A stretch of DNA of 6,579 nt, from the NCBI GenBank assembly GCA_017305815.1, contig JAFKJZ010000304.1, forward strand, positions 1 through 6,579, given 5' to 3'. The notes under the pieces were generated by a model. That model did no database searches. It saw only the letters and a list, made by a program, of their open reading frames with translations, and was not told the origin of the DNA. This DNA is from Hyphomicrobiales bacterium (GTDB lineage Bacteria; Pseudomonadota; Alphaproteobacteria; Rhizobiales; Kaistiaceae). How positions within the stretch are numbered: the stretch's first letter is position 1; each line of letters begins with the position of its first letter. A program made the position numbers and the translations under genes. Below, one piece after another: positions 6,304 through 6,579 of the stretch.

Positions 6304-6579
6304 ATGATCAATCTCGTCATACTCGTCTTCGTCGGAGGCGCCATCGGCGCCATGGCGCGCGAGTTCCTGATGCTCGGCGTGCCCAACCTTTCCGACGGCT
6401 TCCCGATGGCGATCCTGGTCGCCAATGTCGTCGCGGCCTTCCTTCTCGGCCTCGTCACGGGTCTGCATAAGCGCCGCGCCGTCAGCGACGACGTCAACAC
6501 CATGGTCGGGACCGGCATCATGGGTGGCCTGTCGACCTTCTCCAGCTTCGTCTACGGCTCGTTCGTGCTGATGTCGGCC
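6304..6579 (+). CDS. crcB: CrcB/Fluc fluoride channel, second of a tandem pair (3' end missing)
   Basis: The 92 residues visible are the first three quarters of a CrcB/Fluc protein; the window ends inside helix 3 or just after it. The ATG at 6304 has Shine-Dalgarno GGGGAG at 6292-6297, 6 nt away, directly behind the stop of the first crcB. Motifs are GGAIGAMAR (11-19), [16 protein letters not shown] (34-49) with pore Asn41, and [12 protein letters not shown] (71-82), here with both pore phenylalanines, Phe79 and Phe82. Positive charges cluster in the loop after helix 2 (K56-R57-R58), while the N-terminus has none and the loop after helix 1 only the conserved Arg19. It has diverged far from its neighbour, so the two are not a recent duplication. 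It probably forms a heterodimeric channel with the first copy. Confidence 0.94.
   Translation, partial: MINLVILVFVGGAIGAMAREFLMLGVPNLSDGFPMAILVANVVAAFLLGLVTGLHKRRAVSDDVNTMVGTGIMGGLSTFSSFVYGSFVLMSA

Overview
The window reads as chromosomal DNA of a high-GC alphaproteobacterium, most likely of the Hyphomicrobiales (rhizobial) group. The codons are strongly G/C-ending. The sugar ABC transporter, short-chain dehydrogenase and LacI-type regulator also form a carbon-use cassette of a kind common in that group. The genus cannot be fixed from the sequence alone.

Bases 1-4360 hold a plus-strand carbohydrate-uptake and catabolism cassette. It starts with the truncated 5' part of a tandem-domain sugar ABC transporter ATPase (RbsA/AraG/MglA type). 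Next come its RbsC-type permease (1458-2483), a short-chain dehydrogenase locus related to pentose/hexose 1-dehydrogenases (2536-3263), and a LacI/GalR-family regulator close to the GntR (gluconate) branch (3356-4360). The periplasmic binding protein is not in view and may lie upstream. The dehydrogenase appears broken: its nucleotide-binding half and its catalytic half lie in different frames, and the segment between them is missing.

Bases 4365-4628 (minus strand) encode a small secreted two-cysteine protein of unknown function, convergent with the regulator. The 170-bp gap at 4629-4798 between this gene and the next plus-strand gene is a divergent promoter region. It carries an 11-bp direct repeat and two 8-bp inverted repeats.

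Bases 4799-6579 hold a second plus-strand group: a FUSC/aromatic-acid-exporter-type membrane protein, then two tandem crcB (Fluc fluoride channel) genes, the second cut by the window end. The spacing (29 and 12 nt) suggests one operon for export or tolerance of small anions. The two CrcB proteins differ in a pore phenylalanine and in charge distribution, as expected if they form a fixed-orientation heterodimer.

I see no convincing new biological system. The points most worth checking are the broken dehydrogenase, the asymmetric CrcB pair and the structured leader of the FUSC gene. I see no RNA genes, CRISPR arrays, insertion sequences or prophage genes. No gene-free stretch exceeds 300 bases.
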